Under the pieces are notes generated by a model. It was not told the DNA's origin, searched no databases, and saw only the letters and a list, made by a program, of their open reading frames with translations. A program made the position numbers and the translations under genes. Source: CAZMXP01 sp964570285 (GTDB taxonomy: Bacteria > Planctomycetota > PLA2). Taken from it: a stretch of 64,000 nt of DNA. How positions within the stretch are numbered: position 1 is the stretch's first letter; each line of letters begins with the position of its first letter. The stretch lies in contig CAZMXP010000021.1 in the NCBI GenBank assembly GCA_964570285.1, positions 1 to 64,000 on the forward strand, written 5' to 3'. Of this stretch, positions 8,216 through 16,530 are shown in pieces.

Positions 8216-8455
8216 GCCTCCCTCGCGGGGGCCCACGGACGGCGGCGGACCAGGCGCGGGGGCGCCGCGCGGCGTGACGCCGCAACGGAACGGGTGCAGG
8301 CCGCTGCACGCGTCATGGGGAGCGATCACCGCGAAGGCGCGCGCGGCCCCCGTGCCTCCAGCCTGCGGCCTCGATGCTGTCCACCGGTTCTCCCCATTCT
8401 GCGTCCCCGCCCTCCCTATTCTGGATGAGACATTCCCTTCGGGCCGCGCGGAGGC

Positions 8456-8461
8456 TAGGCT
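8456..8461 (+). promoter_or_regulatory. Candidate -10 for dnaB
   Basis: TAGGCT lies 19 bases before the ATG at 8481, with TTCCCT at 8433-8438 spaced 17 bases upstream as a weak -35. Another TATTCT is at 8417-8422. The 265-base stretch between rplI and dnaB shows nothing else recognisable. Confidence 0.3.
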
Positions 8462-8480
8462 CCGCTTCGCCCCTCTCCCG

Positions 8481-9842
8481 ATGCCGCTGCCGATGATCGA
8501 ACCGAGAAAGCCCGTCCCCCGCACCCCCCCGCACAGCGAGGACGCCGAGAAGTCGCTCCTCGGCGCGGTGCTGCTCGACGGCGACCTGCTGCACGAGGTG
8601 CTGCTGCTCGTGCAGCCCGACGATTTCTACTCGGTCGCGCACCAGCGCATCTTCGACGCCTGCGTCCAGCTCGCGAAGTCGGCCTCGCGCGTCGACGCGA
8701 CGCTCGTGCGCGAGCAGCTCCTGCGCAGCGGCGACCTGGAGAAGGTGGGAGGGGAGGACTACCTCGGGCGCCTCGTGATGCACGTGCCGTCGGCGGTGGG
8801 CGCGACCGAGTACGCGCGCATCGTCAGCGAGCGCGCGGTGCGGCGCAACCTGCTGCAGGTCTGCGCGCAGATCCAGGAGAGGGCGTACGAGGGCAGCGTG
8901 CCGGGGGACCGCCTGCTCGACATGGCGGAGGACTCCGTCTTCGCGCTCAGCCGGGGGGCCTCGGGGGCCGAGACCGTCGGCATCCATGCGGTGCTGATGG
9001 AGACCTTCGACGAGATCAACCGCCTCATCGAGGCGGGGGGCGCGATGACCGGCCTCCCGACGGGCTACTTCAGGCTCGACCAGATGACGAGCGGGCTCCA
9101 CGGCGGCAGCCTCGTGATCCTCGCCGGCCGCCCCTCGATGGGGAAGACCACCCTCTGCAACTGCATCGTGGACCAGATCGCCGTCGTCGAGAAGAAGCCG
9201 GTGGTCTACTTCAGCCTCGAGGTGAGCCGGCAGCACCTCGTGCGCAACATGCTCTGCGCCCGCGCGCGGGTGGACCTGCAGCGCGTGCGCACCGGCGACA
9301 TCGAGGCGGGCGACCACGACAAGCTCACGCGGGCCGCGGGCGAGCTGATGGAGGCGCCCATCTACATCGACGACACGAGCGGCGCGAACGTGATCCAGAT
9401 GCGCGCGAAGTCCCGCCGCATCAAGCAGAAGCACGGCCTCTCCCTCGTCGTCGTCGACTACCTGCAGCTCATGCAGACCGATCGCGGGGAGAACCGCCAG
9501 CAGGAGATCGCCGAGCTGAGCCGCGGGCTCAAGGGCATGGCGCGCGAACTCGACGTGCCGGTCATCGCGATCTCGCAGCTCAACCGCAGCGTCGACAGCC
9601 GCGAGGACCGACGCCCGCGCATGAGCGACCTGCGCGAGTCCGGCGCGCTCGAGCAGGATGCCGACCTGATCCTGCTCATGTACCGCGAGTCGCAGTACAA
9701 GGAGACCGAGGAGAACAAGACGCTCGCCGAGGTCATCGTCGCGAAGCAGCGCGACGGCCCGACGGGCACCGTGCGGCTCAACTTCTTCGGACCGATCCTC
9801 CGCTTCGAGAACCCGGCGTTCGCCGAGGACGAGGGCTTCTGA
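8481..9842 (+). CDS. dnaB: Replicative DNA helicase DnaB
   Basis: DnaB is the hexameric 5'-3' helicase of the replisome. The N-terminal DnaB domain starts at SEDAEKSLLGAVL (about residue 15); the RecA-like C-terminal domain has Walker A GRPSMGKTT (about 215-223), Walker B VVVDYLQLM, and the conserved SDLRESGALEQDADLILLMYR. The frame is open upstream to 8274, but that extra sequence resembles nothing in the family, so ATG 8481 (or 8493) is chosen, giving 453 residues, the normal length. No intein is present. Position after rplI is the classical arrangement. Confidence 0.95.
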   Translation: MPLPMIEPRKPVPRTPPHSEDAEKSLLGAVLLDGDLLHEVLLLVQPDDFYSVAHQRIFDACVQLAKSASRVDATLVREQLLRSGDLEKVGGEDYLGRLVMHVPSAVGATEYARIVSERAVRRNLLQVCAQIQERAYEGSVPGDRLLDMAEDSVFALSRGASGAETVGIHAVLMETFDEINRLIEAGGAMTGLPTGYFRLDQMTSGLHGGSLVILAGRPSMGKTTLCNCIVDQIAVVEKKPVVYFSLEVSRQHLVRNMLCARARVDLQRVRTGDIEAGDHDKLTRAAGELMEAPIYIDDTSGANVIQMRAKSRRIKQKHGLSLVVVDYLQLMQTDRGENRQQEIAELSRGLKGMARELDVPVIAISQLNRSVDSREDRRPRMSDLRESGALEQDADLILLMYRESQYKETEENKTLAEVIVAKQRDGPTGTVRLNFFGPILRFENPAFAEDEGF

Positions 9843-9925
9843 TTCCTCCGGCCCGGGGATCGGCCGCGTGAGGCGGGGGCCCCCCGCGCCCCCCGAAGAT
9901 CGAGCGATTCCCGGGAGCGGGGGCT

Positions 9926-9931
9926 TATAAT
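9926..9931 (+). promoter_or_regulatory. -10 box for bamA
   Basis: A perfect TATAAT ends 12 bases before the TTG start of bamA, predicting a leader of only about six bases. Confidence 0.45.
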
Positions 9932-9943
9932 CCCCGGCCACTC

Positions 9944-12373
9944 TTGAGACGCCTGCGCACGATCCTTCCCATCCTGGGGTTCCTGCTGCTCGCCGCGGCC
10001 GCGCACGCGCAGGAGGCGGCGCCGAGGCGGGTGATGGCGGTCCGGTTCGAGGGGACGGTGCGCTACAGCGACGCGTTCCTGAAGGAGCAGATCGCGACGA
10101 AGGAGGGGGAGGCCTTCGACCCGGGGCTGCTGCGGCGCGACGAGAACACGCTGCGGCAGTTCTTCAGCGGCGTGCTCGATATCGAGGAGATCGCCGTGGA
10201 GGGGGGCGTCGAGATCGTCTTCCACGTGCTCGACAAGGTCGTCGTGGGCGAGGTCGAGCTGCGCTCGCTGAGCCGCGTGCGCAAGGAGGACCTGCTCCCT
10301 CTCCTGTCGACGCGCAAGGGCCGCCCGCTGCACGAGCATGCGCTGAAGAGCGACCGCGAGATCGTCGCGAGGATGCACCGCGACAAGGGCTACCACTTCG
10401 TCGATGTGGAGACCTACCGCGTCCGCACGTCGAAGGCGGACGTCGAGGACATCGTCTTCCAGGTCTTCGCGGGCTCCCGCGTGCGCGTCCACGAGGTCGT
10501 GCTCGAGGGCGCGCGCTCGCTGCCGCGGGCCGACCTGCTGCGCGTCGTGCGCAATTCGGACCGCTACCGGAAGCAGTTCCTCGGCCTCGGCAGCCTGCTC
10601 AACCCCTCCTACTTCCACCGCGGGGCGCTGGAGGAGGACCGCCGCAAGCTCGAACTCCAGTACCACCAGGAGGGCTGGCTCGACGCGAAGGTCGTGCTCG
10701 TCGGGGTCCGGTTCGACGACGCGCGGAAGCGGGCGACGATCCACTACCGCTTCGACGAGGGGGTGCGCTACGACGTCGCCTCCGTCTCGGTCGTCTATGC
10801 CGAGGGGGGGCTTCCCGAGGAGGCCGACCGCGAGGCGCTCGCGCCCGCCGCGCTGGGGGCGCTGGCCACGATGGAGATCGGCAAGCCCTACCGCGTGGAC
10901 GACGTGCGCACCTCGCGCCGCGACATCAGCGAGAGGCTCTGGTCGCGCGCCTACGCGACGAGCCAGATCGAGGAGCGCTACACCGCCGATCCCGCGACGC
11001 ACACCGTCGCCTTCCGCTTCGTGCTGACCGCGGGCCCGAAGGTGCGCGAGGGGGCGTTCCGCATCTTCGGCAACCGCTACACCCGCGACAACGTGATCCG
11101 GCGCGCCTTCCGCAGCGGCGCGACGCCGGGCGACTTCCTCGACGTGGAGGAGCTCGAGGCGGGACGCAACCGCCTCGTCGCGCTGCGCTACTTCAACCTG
11201 GTGCGGTTCGGCAGCGGCCAGAACTGGGGCCTCGTGAAGACTCCGGACGGCGCGCCCGACGAGTACGACGTCGAGCTCGAGGTCGAGGAGGCGGAGACGC
11301 GCAACATGACCTTCGGCGCCGGCCTCAGCACCGATGGCGGCGCCTTCGCGAGCTTCGGCGTCACGTGGAAGAACTTCGACTGGCGGCGCCCGCCGGAGAA
11401 GTGGTGGCGCATCCTCGACAAGGACGCCTTCCGCGGGGGCGGCCAGACCTTCAGCTTCTTCGCCTCTCCGGGCACGACCTTCAGCAGCTTCAGCTTCTCG
11501 TTCTCCGATCCTGCCGTGCGGGACTCGCCCTGGTCGCTCTCGTGGAGCCTCTACCGCCGCATCTCGCTCTTCGAGGACTACGACCAGCAGGGGGACGGGA
11601 TCTCGATCCGCGTCGGGCGCTTCCTCGACGAGGAGAGGGTCTGGAAGATCGACTTCGACTGGTCGCTGCGGCAGGTCATCCTCGACGACCCCGATCCCGA
11701 CGCGCCGGTGAACGCGCTCGACCAGCAGGGCTCCCATACGCTGCACGGCGTCGGCGTCTCGCTGCGGCGGTCGAGTCGCCGCGACGTCGACCTCTTCCTG
11801 AACGGCCATGTGACGAACTTCTCCGCGGAACTGATCGGCGGCCCCTTCGGGGGCCACGTGGACACCGTCAAGTCCGCGATCGAGCACGCCTACGGCTGGC
11901 GCACGCACAAGATGGAGGATGGCGCCTGGCACCGCATGGTGGTCTCGGGCTCGGTCCACGGCGCGTGGGCCTTCGGCGACTCGCCGGAGGTGCCCATCTT
12001 CGAGCGCTACTTCCTCGGCGGCCGCTCGCTGCGCGGATTCGAGTTCCGCGAGGTCGGTCCACGCAGCAACGGCCGTCCGACGGGCGGCGAGTTCATGCTG
12101 CTGCTCAACGCCCAGTACACGATCCCGCTCGTGGACGCGGAGTCGCAGGGGTTCGGCATCGACCTGAACTTGTTCCTCGACCAGGGGGGCATCAGCACCG
12201 ACTTCGGCACCTTCTCGGGGGACGACTGGCGCATCGCCGCGGGCTTCGGCATCGGCATCGCGTTCGGCGGTCCGACGCAGCCGCCGCTGATGCTCGACTT
12301 CGGCATCCCGCTGCGCCGCGCCGCGGGCGACCGGAAGCAGCTCATCTCGGTGTCGTTCGAGAGGACGTTCTAG
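9944..12373 (+). CDS. bamA: Outer-membrane protein assembly factor BamA
   Basis: BamA inserts beta-barrel proteins into the outer membrane. The 809-residue product has a signal peptide (about 1-22, ending AHAQ), several POTRA domains (about 27-430) with typical RV..V.LEGARSLPRADL-like strands, and a C-terminal 16-strand-type barrel that contains the family hallmark GGRSLRGFEFREVGPR near 690 and ends in an aromatic residue (RTF). The start is a TTG placed directly at the signal peptide; no better codon lies nearby. It heads an envelope block with the lipid A genes. The G-rich palindromic spacer 12374-12411 separates it from lpxC. Confidence 0.92.
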   Translation: MRRLRTILPILGFLLLAAAAHAQEAAPRRVMAVRFEGTVRYSDAFLKEQIATKEGEAFDPGLLRRDENTLRQFFSGVLDIEEIAVEGGVEIVFHVLDKVVVGEVELRSLSRVRKEDLLPLLSTRKGRPLHEHALKSDREIVARMHRDKGYHFVDVETYRVRTSKADVEDIVFQVFAGSRVRVHEVVLEGARSLPRADLLRVVRNSDRYRKQFLGLGSLLNPSYFHRGALEEDRRKLELQYHQEGWLDAKVVLVGVRFDDARKRATIHYRFDEGVRYDVASVSVVYAEGGLPEEADREALAPAALGALATMEIGKPYRVDDVRTSRRDISERLWSRAYATSQIEERYTADPATHTVAFRFVLTAGPKVREGAFRIFGNRYTRDNVIRRAFRSGATPGDFLDVEELEAGRNRLVALRYFNLVRFGSGQNWGLVKTPDGAPDEYDVELEVEEAETRNMTFGAGLSTDGGAFASFGVTWKNFDWRRPPEKWWRILDKDAFRGGGQTFSFFASPGTTFSSFSFSFSDPAVRDSPWSLSWSLYRRISLFEDYDQQGDGISIRVGRFLDEERVWKIDFDWSLRQVILDDPDPDAPVNALDQQGSHTLHGVGVSLRRSSRRDVDLFLNGHVTNFSAELIGGPFGGHVDTVKSAIEHAYGWRTHKMEDGAWHRMVVSGSVHGAWAFGDSPEVPIFERYFLGGRSLRGFEFREVGPRSNGRPTGGEFMLLLNAQYTIPLVDAESQGFGIDLNLFLDQGGISTDFGTFSGDDWRIAAGFGIGIAFGGPTQPPLMLDFGIPLRRAAGDRKQLISVSFERTF

Positions 12374-12411
12374 TCGGGATCGGGGGGGGCCGGGGGGGCC
12401 CCCCGTTCCCC

Positions 12412-12417
12412 TATAAT
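12412..12417 (+). promoter_or_regulatory. -10 box for lpxC-fabZ
   Basis: A perfect TATAAT lies 15 bases before the GTG at 12433. Just downstream GGAGAG (12425-12430) can act as ribosome-binding site. Confidence 0.45.
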
Positions 12418-12432
12418 GCCCGTCGGAGAGCC

Positions 12433-13764
12433 GTGTTGACGAGAGCGCAACGGACCTTGGCGCGCGAGCGGGACCTCGAAGGGGCGGGGCTCCACACCGG
12501 CGTCGTGGCGCGCCTGAGGCTCAAGCCCTCCGACGCGGGGGCTGGCATCGTCTTCCGTCGCGTCGACCTGCCAGGCAAGCCCGAGGTCCCTGGACGCATC
12601 GACTACATGTTCAACCTGCCGCGCCGGAGCAGCCTGCGCAACGGCGCGGCGCAGGTGGACACCGTCGAGCACCTGCTCGCGAGCTTCGCCGCCTTCCAGA
12701 TCGACAACGTCGTCTGCGAGCTGAGCGGCCCCGAGGTGCCCGGCATGGACGGCAGCAGCCGCCCCTTCGTCGAGGCGATCCGCGAGGCCGGCGTGCGCGA
12801 GCAGAAGGAGACGGTGGAGGTGCACACGCTGAACGACTCCTTCCACGTCCACGGGAACAACCACGCGATCATCGCGCTCCCGAGGGAGGAGGGGCTGCGT
12901 CTCACCTACACCCTCGGCTTCGAGCGCCCGCGCCCGGTGCACCAGACCTACACGTTCGACCTCACCGAGGAGGGGTTCTGCGAGCAGATCTCGCCCGCCC
13001 GCACCTTCGTCACGAGCGAGGAGATCGAGAAGCTGCGCGAGGCGGGCCTGGGGCAGGGGGCGAGCGAGGACAACACGCTCGTGATCGGGCCCGAGGCGGA
13101 GGCCGACGGCAGGAAGCTGCGCTTCCCCGACGAATACGTGCGCCACAAGGTGCTCGACCTCGTCGGCGACCTGCGGCTGCTCGGGCGGCCGCTGCACGCC
13201 CACATCGTGGCCCACCGGACCGGGCACGAGGCGAACCGGGCGCTCGTCGAGAAGATCGCGCTCGAGATGCACCGGCGCGAGGAGGTGGGGCAGATCCGGC
13301 GCGGCAGCGGGTTCGACATCCGCGAGATCATGCGGGTGCTGCCGCACCGCTACCCGATGCTGCTCGTCGACCGCGTCATCGAGGTGGAGGGCTTCAAGCG
13401 CGCGGTCGGCATCAAGAACGTCACGATCAACGAGCCCTTCTTCGGCGGCCACTACCCCGACACGCCGATCATGCCCGGGGTGCTGACGCTGGAGGCGCTG
13501 GCGCAGCTCGCGGGCCTGCTGCTGCTGCGCAAGCTCGAGTACCAGGGCAAGGTGGCGGTCTTCCTCGGCATGGACCGCGTGCGGCTGCGCCACGCCGTGA
13601 TGCCCGGGGACCAGCTCCGGCTGCTCGTCGAGACGCTCCACCTCGGCCGCCGCGGGGGAAAGGTGCGCGCCCGGGCGACCGTGCGCGACACGCTGGTGGC
13701 CGAGGCGGAGATGAAGTTCATGCTCGTCGATTCGCCGAGCAACGTGGAGGACCACGACCTGTGA
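12433..13764 (+). CDS. lpxC/fabZ: Bifunctional LpxC deacetylase / FabZ dehydratase fusion
   Basis: Residues 1-290 form LpxC, which deacetylates UDP-3-O-acyl-GlcNAc in the committed step of lipid A synthesis: GLHTG, VEHLLAS (zinc His near 79), MDGSSRPFVEAI, and HKVLDLVGDL (zinc His near 238 and Asp near 242). Residues from about 296 to 443 form FabZ, a 3-hydroxyacyl-ACP dehydratase: LPHRYPMLLVDRV and GGHYPDTPIMPGVLTLEALAQ with catalytic His near 340 and Glu near 354. Both sets of catalytic residues are present. The fusion is known from Bacteroidota, Chlorobi and some Planctomycetota. The start is GTG 12433 or TTG 12436. The stop overlaps the lpxA start (GTGA). Confidence 0.95.
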   Translation: MLTRAQRTLARERDLEGAGLHTGVVARLRLKPSDAGAGIVFRRVDLPGKPEVPGRIDYMFNLPRRSSLRNGAAQVDTVEHLLASFAAFQIDNVVCELSGPEVPGMDGSSRPFVEAIREAGVREQKETVEVHTLNDSFHVHGNNHAIIALPREEGLRLTYTLGFERPRPVHQTYTFDLTEEGFCEQISPARTFVTSEEIEKLREAGLGQGASEDNTLVIGPEAEADGRKLRFPDEYVRHKVLDLVGDLRLLGRPLHAHIVAHRTGHEANRALVEKIALEMHRREEVGQIRRGSGFDIREIMRVLPHRYPMLLVDRVIEVEGFKRAVGIKNVTINEPFFGGHYPDTPIMPGVLTLEALAQLAGLLLLRKLEYQGKVAVFLGMDRVRLRHAVMPGDQLRLLVETLHLGRRGGKVRARATVRDTLVAEAEMKFMLVDSPSNVEDHDL

Positions 13765-14579
13765 GCGGCGTCTCGATCCACCCGACCGCGATCGTCGAGA
13801 AGGGGGCCGAGCTCGCCCCGGGCGTCACGATCGCCGCCTACGCGGTGGTCGGCCCGGGCGTGCGGCTCGCGGAGGAGGTGCAGATCGGGCCCCACGCGGT
13901 CGTCGGCGGGGAGACCGAGATCGGCGCCGGCACGCAGGTGAGTGCGCACGCCTGCATCGGGGGCCCGCCGCAGGACCTCAAGTACCGCGGCGAGCGCACG
14001 CGTCTCGTGATCGGCGCGCGCAACCGGCTCCGGGAGGGCGTGACCGTCAACGTCGGCACCGAGCAGGGCGGCGGCGTCACGCGGCTGGGCGACGACAACT
14101 ACCTGATGGCGAACGCGCACGTGGCGCACGACTGCGTGCTCGGCAACCGCGTGATCCTCGCGAACAACGTCATGCTGGCGGGCCACGTCGCCGTGCAGGA
14201 CGGCGCGATCCTGAACGGCGGCGTCGGCGTGCACCACTTCACGACGATCGGGCGCCTCTCCTACGTCGGCGGGCTCTCGCGCATCACGCAGGACGTGCCC
14301 CCCTTCACGATCGTCGAGGGGCACCCGGCCCGCGTGCGGGGCGTCAACCTGATCGGCCTCCGGCGCGCGCGGCTGCCCGACCCGGTCGTCAAGGCGGTCA
14401 AGGAGGCCTACCGCGTGCTCTACCGCGGCGACCTGCCCGTCCGGGACGCGCTCGCGCAGCTGAAGGTAGACTGGGCGGAGGTGGAGGACGTGCAGGAGCT
14501 CGTGCGATTCCTCGAGGCGAGCGAGGCGGGTCGGCAGGGCCGCCAGGGCGAACGACCCGGCCGGGGCCTTGCGCCGTGA
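13761..14579 (+). CDS. lpxA: UDP-N-acetylglucosamine acyltransferase LpxA
   Basis: LpxA adds the 3-O acyl chain to UDP-GlcNAc (or the 3-N chain to UDP-GlcNAc3N) as the first lipid A step. The 272-residue protein is a left-handed beta-helix of hexapeptide repeats (about 1-190) with the LpxA motifs GGPPQDLKY, NVGTEQGGGVT and ANAHVAHDC (catalytic His region near 120-123), followed by a helical C-terminus. The GTG start lies within the lpxC-fabZ stop. The next gene overlaps again by four bases. Acyl and sugar specificity cannot be read from the sequence by eye. Confidence 0.93.
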   Translation: MSGVSIHPTAIVEKGAELAPGVTIAAYAVVGPGVRLAEEVQIGPHAVVGGETEIGAGTQVSAHACIGGPPQDLKYRGERTRLVIGARNRLREGVTVNVGTEQGGGVTRLGDDNYLMANAHVAHDCVLGNRVILANNVMLAGHVAVQDGAILNGGVGVHHFTTIGRLSYVGGLSRITQDVPPFTIVEGHPARVRGVNLIGLRRARLPDPVVKAVKEAYRVLYRGDLPVRDALAQLKVDWAEVEDVQELVRFLEASEAGRQGRQGERPGRGLAP

Positions 14580-15595
14580 GCCGCCGCACCAGGGTCGGGG
14601 TCGTCGGCGTCGGCCACTTCGGCCGCAACCACGCGCGCGTCTACGCGGCGATGCCCGAGGTCGAGCTCGTCGCCGTTGCCGATCCCGACGAGGCGCGCTG
14701 CCGCGCGATCGCCGACCAGTACCGCTGCCGGCCGGTCGGCAGCCACACCGAGCTGGGCGAGGTGGACGCCGTCAGCATCGCGGTCCCGACGAGCAAGCAC
14801 GCGGAGGTCGCGTGCTGGTTCCTCGAGCGCGGCATCCCGGTGCTCGTCGAGAAGCCGCTCGCCGACACCGTCGCGAACGCCGAGCGCATCGTGCGCGCCG
14901 CCCGCACGCACGAGACCTTCGTCGGCGTCGGCCACGTGGAGCGCTTCAACCCGGTCGTGCAGGCCGCGATGAACCTGGGCATCCGCCCGCTCTTCATCGA
15001 GTGCCACCGGCTCAACCCCTTCTCCTTCCGCGCGACCGACGTCGGCGTCGTCATGGACCTGATGATCCACGACCTCGACGTGATCCTGCACTTCGTCGGC
15101 GCCCACGTGACCCGCGTCGATGCGGTCGGCGTCGGCATCCTCAGCGAGCACGAGGACATCGCCAACGCCCGCCTCACCTTCGCCAACGGCGCCGTCGCCA
15201 ACGTGACCGCGAGCCGCGTCGCGATCCAGACGATGCGCAAGATCCGCGTCTTCTCCCCCGACTCCTACATCTCCCTCGACTACGGCAAGCGGCAGGGCGT
15301 CATCTACCGCAAGTCGCCCAAGCTCACGCTCGACGTCGTGCACCAGATCACCGAGAACCCCGCCGCGCTCACCGACCTCAAGGGGCGCGAATCGGTCTTC
15401 GGGGAACTGCTGCACCAGGAGACGATCCCGCTGCCGGAACACGACCCCCTCGAGAAGGAGCTGCAGAACTTCGTCGAGGCGGCGCGCAGCGGCGGTCGCC
15501 CGGCGGTGACGGGCGAGCACGGCCTCGAGGTGGTGCGCATCGCCGACGAGATCCTCGCGGCGATCGGCCGCTCGCAGGCGGCCGCGCGCCCGTGA
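14576..15595 (+). CDS. Gfo/Idh/MocA-family NAD(P)-dependent oxidoreductase, GnnA candidate
   Basis: The N-terminal Rossmann fold has GVVGVGHFGRNHARVY (residues 7-22) and the family signature EKPLADT near 92-98; a C-terminal alpha/beta domain follows with VMDLMIHDLDVILH and a VTASR strand. Its translational coupling to lpxA suggests a lipid A role. In several bacteria a Gfo/Idh protein next to lpxA is GnnA, which oxidises UDP-GlcNAc at C3 before the aminotransferase GnnB makes UDP-GlcNAc3N. No aminotransferase gene is visible in the window, so this role is a guess. The family assignment itself is firm. The 339-residue length is typical. Confidence 0.85.
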   Translation: MSRRTRVGVVGVGHFGRNHARVYAAMPEVELVAVADPDEARCRAIADQYRCRPVGSHTELGEVDAVSIAVPTSKHAEVACWFLERGIPVLVEKPLADTVANAERIVRAARTHETFVGVGHVERFNPVVQAAMNLGIRPLFIECHRLNPFSFRATDVGVVMDLMIHDLDVILHFVGAHVTRVDAVGVGILSEHEDIANARLTFANGAVANVTASRVAIQTMRKIRVFSPDSYISLDYGKRQGVIYRKSPKLTLDVVHQITENPAALTDLKGRESVFGELLHQETIPLPEHDPLEKELQNFVEAARSGGRPAVTGEHGLEVVRIADEILAAIGRSQAAARP

Positions 15596-16428
15596 TCGCC
15601 CGGTCGGGAGGTCGCCTCGCCCACCTCGGGGGGCTCTACGGCGACCTGCTCTCGCTCTCCGTCGACGCGGGCGCCTTCCGCCCCGTCGCCGAACTCGGCC
15701 GCGGCGAGGTCACGCCGCAGCGCCGGCTCTCGTTCGAAGGCGACACGCTCCTCGTCCTCGAGCCGGTGGAAGGCCCCCTGCTGCGGCCCCCGCTCCGCGT
15801 GCGGCGCTTCCCGCCCGGCGGGAGCGAGGGCGCCCGCAGCGAGTCCGGCCGGGAGTCGGGCGAGGGCCGCTGGCTCTCGGTGCTCTTCGAGCGTTCCCTC
15901 CCCGGACCCCTCCACATCACGCTCTGCGGGACTCTCGCCGGCCATCCCGTCCACCGCCGGATGGAGATCGACGTGGATGTGGCGAGAAAGCCGAGGGCGG
16001 GCTCGGGCACGCCCCTCGAACACGATGGCACCCTCTGGATCCCGGTGCGGGAGGAGGGGTTGGCAAGGGTGGGGGGCGCGGGGGCCGCGCTGATGCGCGG
16101 CCCGGTCTCGGCCTGCGTGGAACTTGTCGACGGGCGGGTCGTCTGCGCCGGACGACGCGGCGCGTTCCTCGACGGGGCGTGGGTGCGCACCGGCCCCGGC
16201 CCGGACTGGCCGCCCTACCGGGCACCCCTCTCGGGCCTCGCCGCGCCGGGCATCCTCCTGCTCTGCCCCGGCGGGGGTGTGCTGCCGCGCCTGGCAGGCG
16301 AGGGGCCGCCCGGCTGGCTGCCCCCGGGGCGCTACTCGTCGCTTGCGAAGGTCGGCGACAGTCTCTTCGCGGTGCGCGAAGGGGCGACCCCCGAGCTTGT
16401 CCCGGTGCGTTTTGACAGCCCCGCCTGA
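15592..16428 (+). CDS. Hypothetical protein in lipid A operon
   Basis: I do not recognise this 278-residue protein. The GTG start overlaps the preceding oxidoreductase stop by four bases, so it is cotranscribed with lpxC-fabZ and lpxA. It has no obvious signal peptide or membrane segment. It is Gly/Pro/Arg-rich with short beta-like segments (LLSLSV, LLVLEPVEGPLL, PLHITLCGTLAGHPVHRRMEIDV in part) and looks like a mostly beta protein, perhaps a propeller-like fold, but no family motif is visible. Codon use matches the neighbours, which supports it as a real gene. Its last codons overlap the rpsB promoter. Confidence 0.65.
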   Translation: MIARSGGRLAHLGGLYGDLLSLSVDAGAFRPVAELGRGEVTPQRRLSFEGDTLLVLEPVEGPLLRPPLRVRRFPPGGSEGARSESGRESGEGRWLSVLFERSLPGPLHITLCGTLAGHPVHRRMEIDVDVARKPRAGSGTPLEHDGTLWIPVREEGLARVGGAGAALMRGPVSACVELVDGRVVCAGRRGAFLDGAWVRTGPGPDWPPYRAPLSGLAAPGILLLCPGGGVLPRLAGEGPPGWLPPGRYSSLAKVGDSLFAVREGATPELVPVRFDSPA

Positions 16429-16440
16429 GCGGGGTACCTT
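16412..16440 (+). promoter_or_regulatory. Strong promoter of the rpsB-tsf operon
   Basis: TTGACA (16412-16417) and TACCTT (16435-16440) are separated by exactly 17 bases. Predicted transcription start is near 16447, leaving a leader of about 84 bases. Confidence 0.7.
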
Positions 16441-16451
16441 GAACGATTCTT

Positions 16452-16478
16452 CGCCCCCGGTTCGCCGGTCCGGGGGCG
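16452..16478 (+). promoter_or_regulatory. Hairpin in the rpsB leader, possible S2 autoregulatory site
   Basis: A perfect 9-bp stem, CGCCCCCGG and CCGGGGGCG with a 9-base loop, begins only a few bases after the predicted start of transcription. E. coli and other bacteria control rpsB-tsf through a structured leader recognised by S2; whether this hairpin does so is an inference. Confidence 0.35.
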
Positions 16479-16530
16479 GCCCTTCCCCGGGGGTCCGGGG
16501 GAGCGGCGGCATCTTCCGGCGGAGGCATTC

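Noticed and set aside
8274..8480. N-terminal extension of DnaB by 69 codons
   Set aside because: The sequence is unlike any DnaB N-terminus and contains promoter-like hexamers; the normal family length starts at 8481.
9458..11959. Long open frame of 833 codons on the reverse strand opposite dnaB and bamA
   Set aside because: It is a shadow of strong forward genes in GC-rich DNA; its translation is Arg/Glu/Ala/Val-rich with no family motif. Similar long antisense frames across the window were discarded for the same reason.
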